Notes under the pieces: generated by a model | What the model was told of the DNA's origin: nothing | The model's input: the letters and a program-made list of their open reading frames with translations, nothing else | Database searches by the model: none | Position numbers and translations under genes: made by a program | Shown: positions 61,151 to 64,000 of the stretch, piece by piece | Layout: each line of letters starts with the position of its first letter | How positions within the stretch are numbered: the stretch's first letter is position 1 | Source: Flavobacterium johnsoniae | GTDB lineage: Bacteria > Bacteroidota > Bacteroidia > Flavobacteriales > Flavobacteriaceae | NCBI RefSeq assembly: GCF_001879205.1 | Contig: NZ_MLFK01000006.1 | Location: forward strand, 248,001-312,000 | Direction: 5' to 3' | Length of the DNA: 64,000 bases

Positions 61151-64000
61151 ATGAATAAGAAACCTGTTTATTTTCTTAAAAAAGCATTACGTATACTTCT
61201 TTGGTGCGTGATTACTGTAGTTGCACTTTTATTACTTCTTATTATTTTAATTCAGGTTCCGTCTGTTCAAAATTTCGTAAAAGACAAAGCAATAACCTAT
61301 CTGCAGGACAAAATCAAAACTAAAGTTTCGTTAGATCATATCTCTATTAAATTTCCAAAAGATGTAGTTCTGGAAGGTTTTTATTTTGAAGATCAAAAGA
61401 AAGATACCTTGTTGGCAGGCAAAAGGTTAGAGGTTGATGTTGATTTGTTTAAACTGGTAAGCAGCGAACTCGAAATCAATTCGGTTTCACTTGAAAATGT
61501 AAAAGCCAATATTTCCCGAAATAAAGAAGGTGTTTTTAATTTCGATTATATCATAAAAGCATTCGAATCAAAAGAGCCAAAAGTAGAAGATCCGGATAGC
61601 AAACCTTTTAAAATCTCTGTTGTAAAAGTAAATCTGGATAATGTCAAATTCAATTTTAAAGACGATTTTTCTAAAAATGACATTGCCGTAAAACTGACGC
61701 ATTTCGACACCAAATTCAATAAATTCGATTTGGATAAAATGGATTTTGATATTCCAAATATTGATTTGGATGGATTAAAATTGGTTTTAAATCAGGATGT
61801 AGTCGAAAAAATTGCCGAAGTTTCAGTAGAAACTGTTGATACAATTTCAAAACGAAAAGACTTCAAATTAAAATTAGGTAAAATCAGTTTGTCAAAAATT
61901 GATATTGCATATGATAACAAAGATTCAAAATTAGATTCGGGAATAAAATTGGGTAATTTAGATTTATCCGTTAATGAAATTGACCTGAACAAACAGCTTT
62001 TAGATTTCGACACTTTCGAACTTAAAAATCTAAGCGGCAATTTAAGATTAGGAGCAAAAGACAAACAAATTCAAGCGCCCAGTCTAGACACAACAGCCAT
62101 AAAACAAGCCGGCTGGAAAGCCAGACTAAACAAAGTCAACATTCAAAATATAGCTTTTAAATTTGATGATATGCAGTCGAAACCGGTTCAAAAAGGAATC
62201 GATTACAGCCACTTAGATTTAAGCAAATTCAATCTTGAAGCCGAGAAATTGTATTATGGAAATGATACGATTTCTGGAAATATAAAATCACTTGTTGCAA
62301 CAGAAAAAAGCGGATTGAACATTCAGTCTTTAAAAACAGATTTTTTCTACGGGCCTAAAAATGCTTACTTGGATAATTTATATTTAAAAACGCCTCAAAC
62401 ACTTGTAAAAGATAAAATTAAAGTAGAATACAAATCACTTGCCGCGCTGCAAAAAGACATTGCAAACCTTTCTGTTGATGCCAATTTGAATGACTCAAAA
62501 ATTGGTTTCAAAGACATTTTATTATTTGTTCCTGACCTGCAGAAAACAAATCCGTTTAAAAGTAATCCAAATGCGATTTTGTATATAAACAGCCGTGTAA
62601 GCGGAAAAGTAAAAGATTTAAATATTCCTTTGTTTGAAATGAGCGGTATCGGATCTACAAAGGTTTCCCTTTCGGGGAAGATAACCGGACTGCCTGATGC
62701 TCAAAAAGCATATTATGACCTGAATATTAAAAGAATAGCCAGTACTTCAAAAGATATTAATTCGTTTGTTCCTGCAGGAACAATTCCAAAAAACATACAG
62801 CTTCCATCGCAGTTAAATCTGCAGGGAAAATTTAAAGGTTCTGTTCAAAATTTCAAGACCAATCTGACTTTAAACAGCAGTTTCGGAAATGCAAAAGTAG
62901 ATGCGTTATTTGACCAGCGTGTTAAGAAAAAAGAGAAATACGATGCATCAGTTTATCTGCTTGATTTTGATTTAGGAAGATTAATCAAAAATGATTCGAT
63001 TGGAAAAATTACGCTGAAAGCAAAAGTAAAAGGAAAAGGTCTGGATCCCAAAACGGCTCAGGCAGAATTGGACGGAATTGTACAAAAAGCAGTTTTCAAC
63101 AGATACACATACAGGGATTTGGCTTTAAAAGGAAATATTGCAAATGGTTCATTCGCAGTAAAATCAGGAATGCAGGATCCAAATTTAAATTTTGATTTGG
63201 CAGCGAGCGGCAATACGCAGGAAAAGTATCCTTCAATAAAATTAAAATTAAATCTGGATATTGCCGATCTTGAAAAACTGAATCTTCATGCTGGACCAAT
63301 GAAGCTCCGAGGCAATGTAGACGCCGATATTGCCAATAGCAATCCGGATTTTTTGAATGGAAAGGTGTTTTTGTCAAATATTCAGGTTTTACAGGATAAA
63401 GAACCAATTGTTCTGGATTCGGTTCGTGTTATTGCTTTTTCGGATAACACTCGAAACAACATTAAAATATCCTCTCAGTTTTTAAAAGCAGAAGTGGATG
63501 GAAAATACAAATTGACCACATTGACAGCGGCAATAAAAAAATCATTGTCAAAATACATCGATTTGAAAACTCCAAAAGTAAATGGAGAATCTGACGAACA
63601 AAGATTAGCTTTTACTTTAACGGTTGATAACGACCCAATTCTTTTCAAATTAATTCCAAAGCTGACAGGATTAGAGCCAATTAAAATTACCGGAAAATAC
63701 AATAATGTAACCGATTCTTTAGAAATAAGAGGAACAATTCCAAGAATCGTATACGCAGATAATACAATTGCCGACGGGAAAATTAATATTGAAGCCAAAG
63801 AAAATGCTTTAGAATATTCGGTTTCTGTTGCTACAATCGAAAGCGGTTCATTAAAAGTTCCGTTTACCAGTTTGTCCGGAAAAGTTGAGAATAATATTTT
63901 AACTTATGCACTTGAAGTTCAGGATTCAAAAGAAAAACCACAATATTTTATTGCCGGAGAATTTAAAGCGGAAGATTCTAAAAACATTTTTAAAATCGAT
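61151..64000 (+). CDS. AsmA/TamB-like envelope protein (3' end outside window)
   Basis: The ATG at 61151 opens 950 codons with no stop to the window end. An N-terminal membrane helix (residues ~12-36, RILLWCVITVVALLLLLIIL) is followed by the AsmA-type start (VQNFVKDKAITYLQDKI...VSLDHISIKFPKDVVLEGFYFED). Long repetitive amphipathic strands continue to the end, typical of the beta-groove of TamB/AsmA-like bridge proteins that carry lipids or help outer-membrane assembly. The C-terminal DUF490/TamB domain, if present, lies beyond the window. It follows the GSCFA gene on the same strand after ~230 bp. Confidence 0.85.
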   Translation, partial: MNKKPVYFLKKALRILLWCVITVVALLLLLIILIQVPSVQNFVKDKAITYLQDKIKTKVSLDHISIKFPKDVVLEGFYFEDQKKDTLLAGKRLEVDVDLFKLVSSELEINSVSLENVKANISRNKEGVFNFDYIIKAFESKEPKVEDPDSKPFKISVVKVNLDNVKFNFKDDFSKNDIAVKLTHFDTKFNKFDLDKMDFDIPNIDLDGLKLVLNQDVVEKIAEVSVETVDTISKRKDFKLKLGKISLSKIDIAYDNKDSKLDSGIKLGNLDLSVNEIDLNKQLLDFDTFELKNLSGNLRLGAKDKQIQAPSLDTTAIKQAGWKARLNKVNIQNIAFKFDDMQSKPVQKGIDYSHLDLSKFNLEAEKLYYGNDTISGNIKSLVATEKSGLNIQSLKTDFFYGPKNAYLDNLYLKTPQTLVKDKIKVEYKSLAALQKDIANLSVDANLNDSKIGFKDILLFVPDLQKTNPFKSNPNAILYINSRVSGKVKDLNIPLFEMSGIGSTKVSLSGKITGLPDAQKAYYDLNIKRIASTSKDINSFVPAGTIPKNIQLPSQLNLQGKFKGSVQNFKTNLTLNSSFGNAKVDALFDQRVKKKEKYDASVYLLDFDLGRLIKNDSIGKITLKAKVKGKGLDPKTAQAELDGIVQKAVFNRYTYRDLALKGNIANGSFAVKSGMQDPNLNFDLAASGNTQEKYPSIKLKLNLDIADLEKLNLHAGPMKLRGNVDADIANSNPDFLNGKVFLSNIQVLQDKEPIVLDSVRVIAFSDNTRNNIKISSQFLKAEVDGKYKLTTLTAAIKKSLSKYIDLKTPKVNGESDEQRLAFTLTVDNDPILFKLIPKLTGLEPIKITGKYNNVTDSLEIRGTIPRIVYADNTIADGKINIEAKENALEYSVSVATIESGSLKVPFTSLSGKVENNILTYALEVQDSKEKPQYFIAGEFKAEDSKNIFKID

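Overview
The window looks like chromosomal DNA of a Flavobacterium-type member of the Bacteroidota. The reasons are AT-rich DNA, a type IX secretion (T9SS) sorting domain and SprB repeats, SusC/BtuB-style TonB-dependent receptors, DUF4494/DUF4269/DUF2490/GSCFA proteins, and the family's TAnnTTTG -7 promoter element in front of several genes and tRNAs. No IS element, phage module or CRISPR array was seen.

Region 1 (1-24379, all + strand) is the most unusual part. It holds the 3' end of a giant SprB-repeat adhesin with a T9SS sorting domain. Four bases later comes a 1786-residue secreted protein. Its order is signal peptide, TANFOR-like N-terminal region, fibronectin III, metzincin-like peptidase (HELGH plus Met-turn), long linker with a hydrophobic stretch, and a C-terminal domain that reads as an ADP-ribosyltransferase toxin. 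A small cytoplasmic gene, the likely immunity gene, follows after 3 nt. Next is an array of further small cytoplasmic genes: two paralogous ORFs, an Imm11-like ORF and one 5'-truncated ORF, with two copies of an ~85-bp intergenic repeat between them. The run ends with a secreted 283-aa protein, an IPT/YCF48-type lipoprotein, a PKD lipoprotein, an outer-membrane barrel protein with a helical tail, and a ~1550-residue exported beta-rich protein. I read this as a polymorphic toxin locus of a T9SS-bearing bacterium, with an immunity bank and a candidate surface apparatus. I do not recognise the complete set as a described system.

Region 2 (24.4-40.8 kb) holds housekeeping and accessory genes: a signal-peptide-bearing actin/Ppx-GppA-fold protein, a glycosyltransferase 39 / DUF4269 pair, DUF4494, and a cobalamin uptake operon (riboswitch, btuB, BtuG-like propeller lipoprotein, PKD-like surface lipoprotein). 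A zinc-type homocysteine S-methyltransferase is divergent to that operon. The region also has a tRNA-Glu, two identical initiator tRNA-Met genes, and a decaying stretch (38.3-40.6 kb) with a frameshifted gene, a barrel pseudogene and two degenerate copies of the terminator plus tRNA-fMet 3' end. One terminator hairpin sequence recurs through the region.

Region 3 (40.8-64.0 kb) holds era, der, an outer-membrane receptor-like barrel, DUF2490 and a TonB-dependent receptor. That receptor has a long leader carrying a possible 35-codon upstream ORF ending in Met-Cys-Ile-Cys, next to an Rrf2-family regulator gene and a palindromic operator candidate. Then come a TPM-TPM-LemA-MerR-M23 operon, alaS, an ABC exporter, a lipoprotein, a GSCFA protein, and the 5' part of a large AsmA/TamB-like protein that runs off the window.
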